In this document: one piece after another, positions 21,710-31,119 of the stretch
How positions within the stretch are numbered: position 1 is the stretch's first letter
Layout: each line of letters begins with the position of its first letter
DNA from: Fredinandcohnia quinoae
GTDB taxonomy: Bacteria > Bacillota > Bacilli > Bacillales > Bacillaceae_L
DNA length: 64,000 bases
Assembly: GCF_022427965.1 (NCBI RefSeq)
Contig: NZ_JAKTTI010000010.1
Span: 43,273 to 107,272 of the forward strand
Direction: 5' to 3'
The notes under the pieces: generated by a model
Told to the model about the DNA's origin: nothing
The model's database searches: none
Seen by the model: only the letters and a program-made list of their open reading frames with translations
Program-made: the position numbers and the translations under genes

Positions 21710-24124
21710 TTAGTTCGCTACAATATTCACTAGCTTACCTGGAACTGCGATAACCTTTCGAACGGTTTTACCTTCGATTTGACCTTTAACTAGGTCATCT
21801 CCCATTGCAAGTTCTTCCAATGCTTCTCTTGTAGCATCTGCTGGGACATGTAGCTTCGTTTTTACTTTTCCATTCACTTGAATGACAATTTCAATTTCAT
21901 CTTCAACTAATTTTGCTTCATCAAATGCTGGCCATGCAGCGTATGCGATTGATTCGGAATGACCAAGTTTTTCCCAAAGCTCTTCAGCCAAGTGTGGTGC
22001 AACTGGAGCCAGTAACTTCACAAAGCCTTCAACAAAAGCCTTAGGTAATTCATCAGCTTTATTCGCTTCATTGATGAATACCATTAATTGCGAAATCGCA
22101 GTATTAAAACGAAGACCTTCATAATCCTCAGTTACCTTTTTCACTGTTTGATGGTAGACACGCTCAAGTGAAGCATTTTCCGCATTTGAGATTTTTGAAT
22201 GTATGCCTTCTTTTTCATCCACAAACAGACGCCATACTCGATCAAGGAAACGACGAGATCCGTCCAATCCATTTGTTGACCAAGCGATTGAAGCATCTAA
22301 TGGACCCATGAACATTTCATATAGACGAAGTGTATCTGCACCATGTGTATGGATAATTTCATCAGGATTTACGACATTCCCTTTTGATTTACTCATTTTT
22401 TCATTATTTTCACCAAGAATCATCCCTTGGTTAAATAGCTTTTGGAATGGTTCTTTTGTAGTCACTACCCCGATATCGTATAATACCTTGTGCCAGAATC
22501 GAGCATATAGTAAGTGAAGTACCGCATGCTCTGCACCACCAATATATATATCAACTGGTAACCATTCTTTTAATTTTTCAGGGTCTGCTAATGCTTCGTG
22601 ATTATCTGGATCAATATAGCGTAAATAATACCAGCAGCTACCCGCCCATTGTGGCATGGTATTAGTTTCACGACGACCTTTTTTACCTGTTTTCTCATCA
22701 ACAACATTTACCCATTCAGTAATATTAGCAAGTGGAGACTCACCTGTACCCGATGGTTTGATTTCAGTTGTTTTTGGAAGCATTAATGGAAGCTCTTCCT
22801 CAGGTAATGCGGTCATTGTGCCATCTTCCCAATGAATAATTGGAATTGGCTCACCCCAATATCGTTGACGACTGAATAGCCAATCACGTAGACGATAAGT
22901 GATTTGTTTCTCACCTCGCCCATTTTCCTCAAGCCATGCAATCATTTTAGTAATCGCTTCTTCTTTATCCAATCCATTTAAGAAGTCTGAGTTAACATGC
23001 TCGCCGTCTCCTGAATATGCCTCCTTGGAAACATCACCACCAGCAACGACCTCTTTGATTGGCAAATCAAACTTCTTAGCAAACTCCCAATCACGCTCAT
23101 CGTGTGCTGGAACCGCCATAATCGCACCTGTTCCATAGCTCATTAAGACATAATCAGCGATCCAGATTGGCATTTTTTCTTGTGTAACAGGGTTGATTGC
23201 GTAAGCGCCTGTGAATACACCTGTTTTATCCTTTGCCAAATCCGTACGTTCAAGATCACTTTTGCTTTTAACTTTTTCTAGATAAGCATCAACCGCAGCC
23301 TTCTGTTCAGTAGTTGTTATTTTAGCAACAAATGGATGCTCTGGTGCTAAGACTGCATAGGTTGCACCAAATAATGTATCTGGACGAGTTGTGAATACAG
23401 TGAAGGTTTCATCATAATCTGCAATGGAGAATGTTACATGTGCACCTTCTGATCGACCAATCCAATTACGCTGCATTTCCTTTAAGCTTTCTGGCCAATC
23501 AAGCTCCTCTAAATCCTCAAGTAAACGATCAGCATATGCTGTAATTTTTAAAACCCATTGTCTCATTGGACGTCTTTCTACTGGATGACCTCCACGTTCA
23601 CTTTTCCCATCAATAACCTCTTCATTAGCAAGTACTGTTCCAAGTGCTGGACACCAGTTAACAGCTACCTCATCAACGTATGCCAAGCCTTTTTCAAATA
23701 GCTTTGTAAAAATCCACTGTGTCCATTTATAGTAATGTGGGTCGGTTGTATTTACTTCACGATCCCAATCATATGAAAATCCAAGCTCTTTAATTTGTCT
23801 GCGGAATGTATTAATGTTTTTCTCGGTAAATTCAGCAGGATCATTACCTGTATCTAGCGCATATTGCTCTGCAGGTAAACCAAATGCATCCCAGCCTATT
23901 GGATGAAGTACATTATACCCTTGCATACGCTTCATTCGTGCTAAAATATCGGTTGCTGTATAGCCTTCTGGGTGACCTACATGGAGACCCGCTCCTGAAG
24001 GATAAGGAAACATGTCTAATGCATAGAATTTACGTTTTCCTTTATCTTCTGTTGTTTTAAATGTCTTATTTTTTTCCCAATGTTGCTGCCACTTTTTCTC
24101 GATTTGTTCATGATTGAAACTCAT
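21710..24124 (-). CDS. leuS: Leucyl-tRNA synthetase
   Basis: This 804-residue class I synthetase attaches leucine to tRNA-Leu. The HIGH-like motif is [15 protein letters not shown] (residues ~38-52) and the KMSKS motif appears intact in [10 protein letters not shown] near residue 575. The CP1 editing domain with its [12 protein letters not shown] segment lies in between. Length and order are standard for bacterial LeuRS. The start follows AAGGAGGAAG. Expression is governed by the T-box leader upstream. Confidence 0.98.
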   Translation of the reverse strand: MSFNHEQIEKKWQQHWEKNKTFKTTEDKGKRKFYALDMFPYPSGAGLHVGHPEGYTATDILARMKRMQGYNVLHPIGWDAFGLPAEQYALDTGNDPAEFTEKNINTFRRQIKELGFSYDWDREVNTTDPHYYKWTQWIFTKLFEKGLAYVDEVAVNWCPALGTVLANEEVIDGKSERGGHPVERRPMRQWVLKITAYADRLLEDLEELDWPESLKEMQRNWIGRSEGAHVTFSIADYDETFTVFTTRPDTLFGATYAVLAPEHPFVAKITTTEQKAAVDAYLEKVKSKSDLERTDLAKDKTGVFTGAYAINPVTQEKMPIWIADYVLMSYGTGAIMAVPAHDERDWEFAKKFDLPIKEVVAGGDVSKEAYSGDGEHVNSDFLNGLDKEEAITKMIAWLEENGRGEKQITYRLRDWLFSRQRYWGEPIPIIHWEDGTMTALPEEELPLMLPKTTEIKPSGTGESPLANITEWVNVVDEKTGKKGRRETNTMPQWAGSCWYYLRYIDPDNHEALADPEKLKEWLPVDIYIGGAEHAVLHLLYARFWHKVLYDIGVVTTKEPFQKLFNQGMILGENNEKMSKSKGNVVNPDEIIHTHGADTLRLYEMFMGPLDASIAWSTNGLDGSRRFLDRVWRLFVDEKEGIHSKISNAENASLERVYHQTVKKVTEDYEGLRFNTAISQLMVFINEANKADELPKAFVEGFVKLLAPVAPHLAEELWEKLGHSESIAYAAWPAFDEAKLVEDEIEIVIQVNGKVKTKLHVPADATREALEELAMGDDLVKGQIEGKTVRKVIAVPGKLVNIVAN

Positions 24125-24163
24125 TAGACTTCCTCCTTAATTGATGTCGTTAATGTAAAAAGA

Positions 24164-24425
24164 CAAAAAACCCCTCATCCCTGTAATAGGGACGAGAGGA
24201 TATGTATAATCTTCCCGCGGTACCACCCACATTAGTGACAAATCTGTGCACTCACTTCATTGATCCTTAACGCGGATAGGCACGATAAGCACTAGTTTGC
24301 TAAAAGCAGTTCATGCTTATAACTCAAAGGCGAGTTCATGTACCAACTACGATTGACTTTCACCAGCCGTCAACTCTCTTGGACGTGTTACGTACACTAC
24401 TACTCCTTTTCAACGTTCATTCATA
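24164..24425 (-). promoter_or_regulatory. T-box leader of leuS
   Basis: The 14-base T-box core GGGTGGTACCGCGG is perfect (minus strand, about 24214-24227). Upstream the leader has the stem I features, including GAACTCGCC, where CTC (a leucine codon) sits in the specifier position. Downstream a strong terminator (CCTCTCGTCCCTATTA-CAGGGATGAGGGGTTTTTT, 24164-24200) can be replaced by the antiterminator when uncharged tRNA-Leu binds. Leucine starvation should therefore raise leuS expression, as known for this family. The exact 5' end is estimated. Confidence 0.93.
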
Positions 24426-24441
24426 TTTCGTTATATTCTGT

Positions 24442-24470
24442 ATTGTATAGAATTTAGCTAATTACTGCAA
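24442..24470 (-). promoter_or_regulatory. SigA promoter for leuS
   Basis: On the minus strand TTGCAG (24465-24470) and TACAAT (24442-24447) are separated by 17 bases and lie just upstream of the T-box leader. Confidence 0.7.
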
Positions 24471-24652
24471 GTGAATTTGTAAAAATTGGGCTACTAAGAT
24501 CAGAATCTCCATATTAATAAGAATTTAAACGTAATTATTAGCTAATACATTTTATATAAATGATCGTATCCGGCAAATTCCACACTCTATTGAGTATTGT
24601 TCGTCTTGATTATTTTATAGTCAATGCAATCATTATTACGGAGTTAACTTAA

Positions 24653-24831
24653 TTCGGCGTTAGCATGCTTTTTTCGGCGTTACCGAACTTAATTCAGCGT
24701 TAGCAACCTTTTTTCGGCGTTACCGAACTTAATTCAGCGTTAGCAACCTTTTTTCGGCTTTACCAACTTTTTTCAGCATTAGCAACCTTCATTCGGCGTT
24801 ACCACGCTAGACCCTGGCGTTGCCTTTGCTC
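24653..24831. repeat. Tandem array B: imperfect 20-bp repeats
   Basis: Nine units start at 24653, 24673, 24693, 24713, 24733, 24753, 24772, 24792 and 24812, so the period is 20 bases with one 19-base unit. Two unit types alternate: TTCRGCGTTAGCAACCTTTT and TTCGGCGTTACCGAACTTAA. The sequence differs from array A 3 kb away, but the period and the GC-rich GCG core within an AT-rich unit are the same. It lies between the divergent leuS and nirK promoters. No coding function is seen. Confidence 0.88.
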
Positions 24832-24979
24832 CCCTCCCAGACAAAAGCATTTTCACCCAAATCTGTGAACAATATATGGCGAAAATCCGCTTTAGAATAG
24901 CGTTTCAACCCTTGTCACTATTAGTACCTTGTTAATATGCTCACTTTTTCACAAACTGTACATACTTTTGACCTAAAAG

Positions 24980-25022
24980 CGTGAAGTAAATCACACTTGG
25001 GCAGTTTGCAAAATCATACTAT
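24980..25022 (+). promoter_or_regulatory. Fnr-type site and promoter of nirK
   Basis: CGTGA-AGTAAA-TCACA (24980-24995) matches the Fnr/Crp-type TGTGA-N6-TCACA with one mismatch. A -10-like TACTAT lies at 25017-25022. The site centre is about 41.5 bases before the expected start point near 25029, the classic class II activator position. Anaerobic activation of the nirK-nos genes by Fnr is inferred from this. Confidence 0.65.
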
Positions 25023-25068
25023 AAGGGTGTAAAAACGATTACCAATAAATATAGTGGAGGTCATTCAA

Positions 25069-26127
25069 ATGAATAAAAAAATGAAATTATTATTAGCTTC
25101 TTTCGTTGGTACATCAATCGTTTTAGCTGGTTGTTCTAGTTCAAATTTATCAATTGAGAAAAAGGTAGAAGCCGAGACAAAAACAAGCACAAAAGGGGTG
25201 GAAGTGATTGCTCCACACAAAGATCTTAACCAAGCACCAATCCCACTAAAAATTGAGAGAGTTTCTGCAAATGAAGTAAACGTAGAAATGACAGCACAGA
25301 TTACTGACATCGAAATAGATAAAGGGTATATGTACAAAGCATGGACATTTAACGGAGAAGCACCTGGACCAGTGGTGATTGTAAATGAAGGAGACACAAT
25401 CAACTTCACATTAAAAAATATGGATCCAGCCATTCCACATAGCATGGACTTCCATGCAGTGCATGCTTCTCCGTCTAAGGATTTTGCAAACGTAGAGCCA
25501 GATGAAACTGGAACATTCTCTTACCCAGCGAATAACCCAGGAGTATTCATGTATCACTGTGGTACATCACCTGTTTTATCACATATTGCAAATGGAATGC
25601 ACGGCACAATCATTGTAAAACCAAAGAATGGATACCCGACTGATAAGGAAATTGACAAGGAGTTCCTAATTATCCAAAACGAATGGTATAAGTACAATGA
25701 CTTAGAAGATTTCACAAACGGAGTGCCTAGCCAAGTTGTATTCTCTACAAAAGCACTTAAAGATGGCGACAGAAATACAAATGGGGATACTTTTACATTA
25801 AAAGATGAGCCACTGTTAGCTAAAGTTGGGGACCGTGTTCGAATTTATGTAAATAATGTTGGACCAAATGAAGTTAGCTCTTTCCACGTAGTTGGTACAG
25901 TATTTGACGATGTGTATATCGATGGAAATCCGAATAACCATATGAAAGGCATGCAAACTGTATTATTACCTGCAAGTGGTGGCGCAGTTGTAGAATTCAC
26001 AGTTACTCGAGAAGGCAGCTATTCAATTGTAACTCATCAATTCAATCACGCAACTAAAGGTGCAGTAGCAATTTTAAAAGTAACAGCAACAGGTGAAGAT
26101 GACGGAAGTGCTGTTATGGGTCACTAA
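25069..26127 (+). CDS. nirK: Copper-containing nitrite reductase, lipoprotein type
   Basis: NirK reduces nitrite to nitric oxide outside the membrane. The 352-residue protein has a lipobox (VLAGC) and two cupredoxin domains. Every copper ligand can be placed by alignment to known NirK: type 1 His124, Cys164, His172 and Met177; type 2 His129, His163 and His323; catalytic Asp127 and His273. The ATG at 25069 follows GTGGAGG, so the longer frame is rejected. It is first in a block with nosD, nosL, nosY and nosF and lies behind an Fnr-type promoter. Electrons would come from menaquinone via a cytochrome or other carrier not encoded in this window. Lipid anchoring fits a Gram-positive host. Confidence 0.95.
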   Translation: MNKKMKLLLASFVGTSIVLAGCSSSNLSIEKKVEAETKTSTKGVEVIAPHKDLNQAPIPLKIERVSANEVNVEMTAQITDIEIDKGYMYKAWTFNGEAPGPVVIVNEGDTINFTLKNMDPAIPHSMDFHAVHASPSKDFANVEPDETGTFSYPANNPGVFMYHCGTSPVLSHIANGMHGTIIVKPKNGYPTDKEIDKEFLIIQNEWYKYNDLEDFTNGVPSQVVFSTKALKDGDRNTNGDTFTLKDEPLLAKVGDRVRIYVNNVGPNEVSSFHVVGTVFDDVYIDGNPNNHMKGMQTVLLPASGGAVVEFTVTREGSYSIVTHQFNHATKGAVAILKVTATGEDDGSAVMGH

Positions 26128-26130
26128 ATC

Positions 26131-26261
26131 AAATGCGCCTTGGCGTATTTGCCGCCCAGATTTTTTCGAGCTTGCTCGAAAAGCTTCCTTTAAAAATCTG
26201 AGGCATCCGCCGGAGGCTTTAACTTTATTCAGCGGGGTTTGAACCCTCGTTGAATAAAGTT
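26131..26261. repeat. Hairpin-rich intergenic element between nirK and nosD
   Basis: Within 131 bases there are consecutive inverted repeats: AAATGCGCC/GGCGTATTT (26131-26150); CAGATTTTT/AAAAATCTG (26157-26200) enclosing TTTCGAGC/GCTCGAAA; and AACTTTATTCA/TGAATAAAGTT (26221-26261) enclosing a GGGTT/AACCC stem. The whole looks like a REP/MITE-type dispersed unit of the kind scattered through Bacillaceae genomes (from memory, not checked). It ends 30 bases before the nosD start. In RNA it could shield the nirK 3' end or attenuate nos transcription. Confidence 0.75.
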
Positions 26262-26291
26262 AACAAAACTGAGAACAAATGGGGTGAGGAT

Positions 26292-27653
26292 ATGAGGGGA
26301 AAAGTTTTACTCTTTCTCCTCCTCTTTTTATGTTTGGGCAGTCAGCTCGTCCATGGAGAACAACTACAATCTGTTTCATCTTTTGATGAATTAGTAGAAA
26401 GAATTGTTACTGCACAGCCAGGCGAAACGATTACCCTTGAAGCAGGAGAATATCATGGTCAGCTTTTAATCAATAAAGAAATCACATTACAAGGAAAGGA
26501 TGGTACTCATATCATCGGACCATCATCCGGATATCCCATCATCATTGAAGCTGAAAATGTAACGATAAAAAACCTTCATATTGAAGGTGGTGGAACCCAA
26601 AATGCTGGTATTTATATTAAGTCTAATCGGAATAAAATTATCAATAATTCGTTCAAAAATGTCTTTCATGGGATATATATTAAGGATGGTTACGGGAACG
26701 AGATTGCGAACAATACAATTACAAGTTTCAGTAAGGATGTTCACAAAGGATTTGGAATTTATTTAGTAAATGCACCACAGACAAAGATCTCCAATAATTA
26801 TTTGTATGATTTACAAGATGGAATATACGTTTCTTATTCAGACTATGGAGAAGTTACAAATAATCTAATTGAAAATGCTAGATATGGGATTCACACAATG
26901 GATTCAAAAAACGTTGTTATTTCGAAAAATGAAGTAAGGAAAAGTCATAATGGTTTAATGATTATGCAAAGCTCTGATTTATTCATCACGGAAAACATTC
27001 TTCATATGAATACAACCATTGATGGTGCCGGGATGTTCATATATGACACCTTTGATTCAGTAATTAAAGTAAACGTTATGAAAGGGAATTTCAAAGGAAT
27101 CTTCTTTGAAAATGCACAACGAAATACGGTTGAATTTAATACTTTTCAACAAAATGATATCGGTTTTGACCTTGGAAAAGCATCAAAATCCAATCTCATT
27201 TATTTAAATAATTTTAATAAAAATACGAAACAAATCATTTCTGCTTCAGGTAACAAAAATCTATTTAGCCGAGATGGCTATGGAAACTATTGGGATGATC
27301 AGCGTTCAATTAATTTAAATGGTGATGAATTTATTGACTTTCCATATAAAAGTGGGGACATCTTTTTTAACATGACAAATAAAGAACCATTGTTGCAAGT
27401 ATTTTTCCAAAGTCCTGCTGTCTATCTTTGGAATAAAATTGAACAATTCACCCCTATTCCGGCTGATCATTTCATTATTGATGAGCATACACTTGTTTCA
27501 CCAGCACCCATAAAGCTTGATTTTCTTAATTCAACTAATGACAGAAAAAGTAAAACTTCACATAGTCTTCTTCAAATCTTATTTTTCAGTTCAATCGTAT
27601 GCTTTAGTGGATTCTTACTTTGGAAAACGAGGAGGAAAAAAAGTGAAAACTAA
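26292..27653 (+). CDS. nosD: NosD, copper-delivery beta-helix protein
   Basis: This 453-residue protein starts at 26292 with GGGGTGAGGAT upstream. It has a signal peptide (about 1-23), then a right-handed parallel beta-helix built from many NN-I-x-x-N/GIY-type repeats (about 60-330), the NosD-typical GYGNYWDD segment, and a C-terminal membrane helix (about 427-446) followed by KTRRKK. NosD is the extracytoplasmic partner of the NosFY ABC transporter and, in studied systems, hands copper to nitrous oxide reductase. No nosZ is present here; the gene directly ahead is nirK. Overlap with nosL by 11 bases indicates coupled expression. Confidence 0.93.
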   Translation: MRGKVLLFLLLFLCLGSQLVHGEQLQSVSSFDELVERIVTAQPGETITLEAGEYHGQLLINKEITLQGKDGTHIIGPSSGYPIIIEAENVTIKNLHIEGGGTQNAGIYIKSNRNKIINNSFKNVFHGIYIKDGYGNEIANNTITSFSKDVHKGFGIYLVNAPQTKISNNYLYDLQDGIYVSYSDYGEVTNNLIENARYGIHTMDSKNVVISKNEVRKSHNGLMIMQSSDLFITENILHMNTTIDGAGMFIYDTFDSVIKVNVMKGNFKGIFFENAQRNTVEFNTFQQNDIGFDLGKASKSNLIYLNNFNKNTKQIISASGNKNLFSRDGYGNYWDDQRSINLNGDEFIDFPYKSGDIFFNMTNKEPLLQVFFQSPAVYLWNKIEQFTPIPADHFIIDEHTLVSPAPIKLDFLNSTNDRKSKTSHSLLQILFFSSIVCFSGFLLWKTRRKKSEN

Positions 27654-28116
27654 AATTGTACTATTATCAATCGTTATTTTTATTCTAGGGGCATGCGGGG
27701 CTAAAAACTACGAGCCAGTCGCAATTAATCTTGATTCTGATACATGTGATACATGTAATATGGGTATTCAAAATGAACAAGCCTCTGCTCAAATTATTAA
27801 AGAGGATGGGACACCGATGAAATTTGATGATATCGGTTGTTTAATCACATATTTACAAGAGAAAGATGGAAAAATCGCTGAAGCATATGTCCATGATCAT
27901 AACTCAAAAAAATGGATTGATATGGAGTCAAGCTATTTTATACATTCAATTGAAATTGATACCCCAATGAGTTATGGAATCATTGCATTCGAATCTGAGC
28001 AAGATGCAAAAGATTGGCAACAGGAAAATCGCGGAGATCTTTATACGAAAGATCATCTTCTACAAGTAAATATGAAGGATTTTAAAAAGGATATGAATAA
28101 ATCCCATGGTCATTAA
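27643..28116 (+). CDS. nosL: NosL-family copper chaperone lipoprotein
   Basis: The GTG at 27643 follows GAGGAGG and overlaps the end of nosD. The 157-residue product has a lipobox (ILGAC, Cys18) and the NosL copper motif CDTCNMGI (Cys35, Cys38, Met40). It also has the family block GTPMKFDDIGCL and the C-terminal ...DLYTKDHLLQVNMKDF. NosL binds Cu(I) outside the cell and passes it to NosD. Its place between nosD and nosY keeps the whole delivery route in one unit. A much longer frame in the same phase starts inside nosD and is rejected. Confidence 0.93.
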   Translation: MKTKIVLLSIVIFILGACGAKNYEPVAINLDSDTCDTCNMGIQNEQASAQIIKEDGTPMKFDDIGCLITYLQEKDGKIAEAYVHDHNSKKWIDMESSYFIHSIEIDTPMSYGIIAFESEQDAKDWQQENRGDLYTKDHLLQVNMKDFKKDMNKSHGH

Positions 28117-28137
28117 AATGTAAATGGAGGAGACGAA

Positions 28138-29079
28138 ATGAGGATTACAGTTCTATTTAAAATGATTTATTATGAGCTTGTCCTTTTACTTCGAAGTAAA
28201 TGGTTGCTTAGTTTTACTATTTTATTCATGCTGCTTGCGGGACTATTATATTTTTATGGTATACAATCACTTCAGTCAAATCCTTCGGAAGTGGCTTATG
28301 GGCTTGAATCAGGGACGTCAATCAATACTTCTGGGAAAGATCCCTCTCTTTTCGGTGTGGAAGCAATCGAGAAAACAACATCTAAAGAGGATCTACAGGC
28401 TGGTTATAACCGAGCAATTGCAATGCTTATGAATTTAGCTTTATGGATTCTCCCTATCATCTGTTTAATCCTTGGTGTAACATCCATTGTTGCTGACAAG
28501 GAAAGTGGCAGGCTGACCTTATATAAAACCTACAATACTCCATTCACGTATTATGTAGTCAGTAAATTTGCTGCTTTAACCTTATCCTTATCGATTGCTC
28601 TAGGGTTATCATATGGACTTGCAGGGCTTGTACTAGCACTTTTAGGTCATTCATTCTCAGCAAGTATTTATATCGTTTTTATTGCTCTTCATTTTTTATT
28701 AATTATTGTCTTTACCGGTGCAGCTCTGATGATTGGGTCTATTAGTACAACACGAATGCAAGGCTTATCATTCTCATTTTTCTTCTGGAGCTTTGTGTTA
28801 TTTGTTTATGAATTTCTCATTTTTTCAGTCATCGATTTATTCCCATATGCATATAAGCTAAAAGGTCTCTTGACATTGATTTTATTAAATCCAATTGAAT
28901 CAATTCGAGTTTGGTCGATTAATCATTTACATGCTGGATATATTTTCGGACCTGAATATTTAATCTTACAAGAGGGAAATAATTCAAGCTTACTCACATT
29001 GTATGTAGTCATTTCAATCCTCATCATTCTTGGGATAAATATTTTCCTTTCAAATCAGATTATGAAAAGGAAAGGGTGA
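28138..29079 (+). CDS. nosY: NosY, ABC transporter permease
   Basis: This 313-residue membrane protein has six hydrophobic segments and a large loop after the first (residues ~40-95), as in NosY/ABC-2 type permeases. The start YYELVLLLRSKWLLSFTILF and the ADKESGRLTLY segment are typical. It pairs with NosF to form the membrane part of NosDFY. The ribosome site GGAGG is 8 bases before ATG. It overlaps or abuts nosF. Confidence 0.9.
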   Translation: MRITVLFKMIYYELVLLLRSKWLLSFTILFMLLAGLLYFYGIQSLQSNPSEVAYGLESGTSINTSGKDPSLFGVEAIEKTTSKEDLQAGYNRAIAMLMNLALWILPIICLILGVTSIVADKESGRLTLYKTYNTPFTYYVVSKFAALTLSLSIALGLSYGLAGLVLALLGHSFSASIYIVFIALHFLLIIVFTGAALMIGSISTTRMQGLSFSFFFWSFVLFVYEFLIFSVIDLFPYAYKLKGLLTLILLNPIESIRVWSINHLHAGYIFGPEYLILQEGNNSSLLTLYVVISILIILGINIFLSNQIMKRKG

Positions 29080-29084
29080 AAATT

Positions 29085-29786
29085 ATGATCGAACCAATTG
29101 TTAAGGTGGATTCTATATCAAAAAATTATAAGAAGAAAACCGTTCTCCACCCTTCAAGCTTTTCAATTTCAAAAGGGAGATGTGTTGTATTATGTGGTGG
29201 AAATGGCGCAGGCAAGAGTACCATTATTAAGCTACTCACTGGAATTGAAAAACCAACATCTGGTACAGTCACTTTTCATACAAAGGGTAAAAAGCTATTC
29301 GGATACATGCCAGACCAAATGGTTTTCCCTAGAGAACTGACACCGATTGAGATTTTAATGTATTATGGGAACTTTCTTGGTTGTGAGAGAGAAAAGATGA
29401 ATGAAGTGATAAAAAAGGTCGGCCTCTGGGATGAACGGAATCAAAAGGTAGGTTCATTTTCAAAAGGAATGTCCCAAAGGGTTAATCTTGCTCAATGCTT
29501 ACTTGCAGATGTGGATGTATATATTTTGGATGAGCCGACTAATGGGCTTGATCCTTACTGGGTCATAACCTTTAAACAAATTATCAAAGAGTTAAAGGAA
29601 AAAGGTAAAACTGTAATTTTAAGTAGTCATATTATGCGAGATATTGCTGAAATTGCGGATGATATTATTCTTTTATTCAGGGGAAAAGTATGTGGTGAAG
29701 GACATTTAGAAGAATTATACGAAAAATTCTCGTGTACAAGTCTAGAAGAGATTTTCCTATCTCTTCATCAACAACACATCTCATAA
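29085..29786 (+). CDS. nosF: NosF, ABC transporter ATPase
   Basis: This 233-residue ATPase has Walker A GGNGAGKST, a signature loop FSKGMSQRV (the LSGGQ variant common in NosF and related ABC-2 systems), Walker B VYILDEPTNGLDP, and the H-loop SSHIMRD. The ATG at 29085 is better spaced from GGAAAGGG than the GTG at 29076. As the motor of NosDFY it powers copper-site maturation outside the membrane. A strong terminator right after it closes the nirK-nosDLYF unit. Confidence 0.93.
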   Translation: MIEPIVKVDSISKNYKKKTVLHPSSFSISKGRCVVLCGGNGAGKSTIIKLLTGIEKPTSGTVTFHTKGKKLFGYMPDQMVFPRELTPIEILMYYGNFLGCEREKMNEVIKKVGLWDERNQKVGSFSKGMSQRVNLAQCLLADVDVYILDEPTNGLDPYWVITFKQIIKELKEKGKTVILSSHIMRDIAEIADDIILLFRGKVCGEGHLEELYEKFSCTSLEEIFLSLHQQHIS

Positions 29787-29792
29787 ACAAAA

Positions 29793-29825
29793 GAGGCAAC
29801 CAGTTTATTATTCTGGTTGCCTCTA
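29793..29825. terminator. Terminator between nosF and the MFS gene
   Basis: A perfect 12-base stem AGAGGCAACCAG / CTGGTTGCCTCT serves both converging genes. T-richness follows on both sides. Confidence 0.85.
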
Positions 29826-29826
29826 T

Positions 29827-31014
29827 TTATGCACTTATTACGATTTCCTCTTGTTTATGTTTAATTTTCCTATCATATATTATCGTTGTAAAAATCGATA
29901 CTACTAATAACAAAGCTAATACGGTGAATAGTACGCTCATACCATATAGATCGACAAGTATTCCACCTAAAAGTGGTCCAATCATTCTTCCACCTGTTGC
30001 AGTGCTATTAACGATCCCTTGATAAAACCCTTCTCTTCCCTTAGGTGCCAGATCATTAGCAATCGTCGGTACGGCTGGCCATACAAACATCTCCCCGATT
30101 GTTAAGATAACCATCGCTACTAAAAAGCCTTGAAAAGAGCTTGCATTCGAAACAACAATAAATGAAAAAATAAAGATAAGAATACCGATTATAATTTGCT
30201 TTTTTAATGACTTCGCTATGATCTTAACCACTAAATTAGTTACTGGTTGCGCCAGTACAATTAATCCACCATTAATTGTCCATAATAGACTATATTGTTT
30301 CAAGCTTATTCCGATATCTTGTGTATAGCTAGAAATAGTAGCTTGCCATTGTACATAAGCTACCCAGCATAATAAATAACCGATAGATAAAATTAATAAT
30401 GCATTCAGCTTCGATCGGTTTTTAACGACCTTTGATTGCTCAAGAATACTTGATTGACCTGCTTTTTCAGCATGCAATCCGCGATATCCCAATAATGCAA
30501 GGAAAAAAAATAAAACATACATAATTGCATTTGCGATAAAGATGTAGTCAAAAGAGTATGATGCGACAAATCCAGCTAGAGCTGAACCGATAGCTACCCC
30601 CATATTTTGAGCAATATAAACCGCATTGAATGCTTTTCTTCCACCTTCCGGCCATACAGATCCAGCTAAAGCAAACATAGATGGTACAATAATTCCTGAT
30701 CCAAAACCAACTATCGTTAGTAAGATTACGTAATGAGGCCAACCGTGATAAAAAACGAGTCCAATAATCGCCACGAGTGTTACCGCTACACCTGCAATAA
30801 TCGATTTGTAGCCACCGATTTTATCAAAAAGTGTTCCACCAAATAAATTCCCAATAACAGTTGCACCTGCATTGAGCATTAGTACAAGACCTGCTACTGA
30901 AAGTGATTTTCCAAGATGATCGTGAATATATATCGTGTTTAATGGCCATAAAAAAGATGACCCTGTCACATTAATAATCATACCAATTATGATTAACCAA
31001 AGCGCACGAGGCAT
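29827..31014 (-). CDS. MFS transporter, YttB-like
   Basis: This 395-residue protein has about 12 membrane segments and MFS motif A-like GGTLFDKIGGYK after segment 2. The start MPRALWLIIIGMIINVTGSS at 31014 follows AAAGGGGG; the longer frame adds an unsupported 13 residues. It probably exports a small molecule or drug. In B. subtilis yttB lies next to leuS and near ytzC (recalled); here the same neighbours are kept but the nirK-nos block intervenes. Confidence 0.88.
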   Translation of the reverse strand: MPRALWLIIIGMIINVTGSSFLWPLNTIYIHDHLGKSLSVAGLVLMLNAGATVIGNLFGGTLFDKIGGYKSIIAGVAVTLVAIIGLVFYHGWPHYVILLTIVGFGSGIIVPSMFALAGSVWPEGGRKAFNAVYIAQNMGVAIGSALAGFVASYSFDYIFIANAIMYVLFFFLALLGYRGLHAEKAGQSSILEQSKVVKNRSKLNALLILSIGYLLCWVAYVQWQATISSYTQDIGISLKQYSLLWTINGGLIVLAQPVTNLVVKIIAKSLKKQIIIGILIFIFSFIVVSNASSFQGFLVAMVILTIGEMFVWPAVPTIANDLAPKGREGFYQGIVNSTATGGRMIGPLLGGILVDLYGMSVLFTVLALLLVVSIFTTIIYDRKIKHKQEEIVISA

Positions 31015-31119
31015 ATGTATACCCCCTTTACATGATAAAATTTCGATTTCCAAAATATAATTTTATTCCTTTCCATACGTTATATCAATTTAAAAAAGTA
31101 TTCCGATAAATGGACATTT

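Noticed and set aside
25054..29790. A nosZ or nosZ fragment within the nir-nos block
   Set aside because: I looked for a long frame with NosZ-like His-rich copper motifs or a CuA segment in and around the block; the spaces between genes are too short and none was seen.
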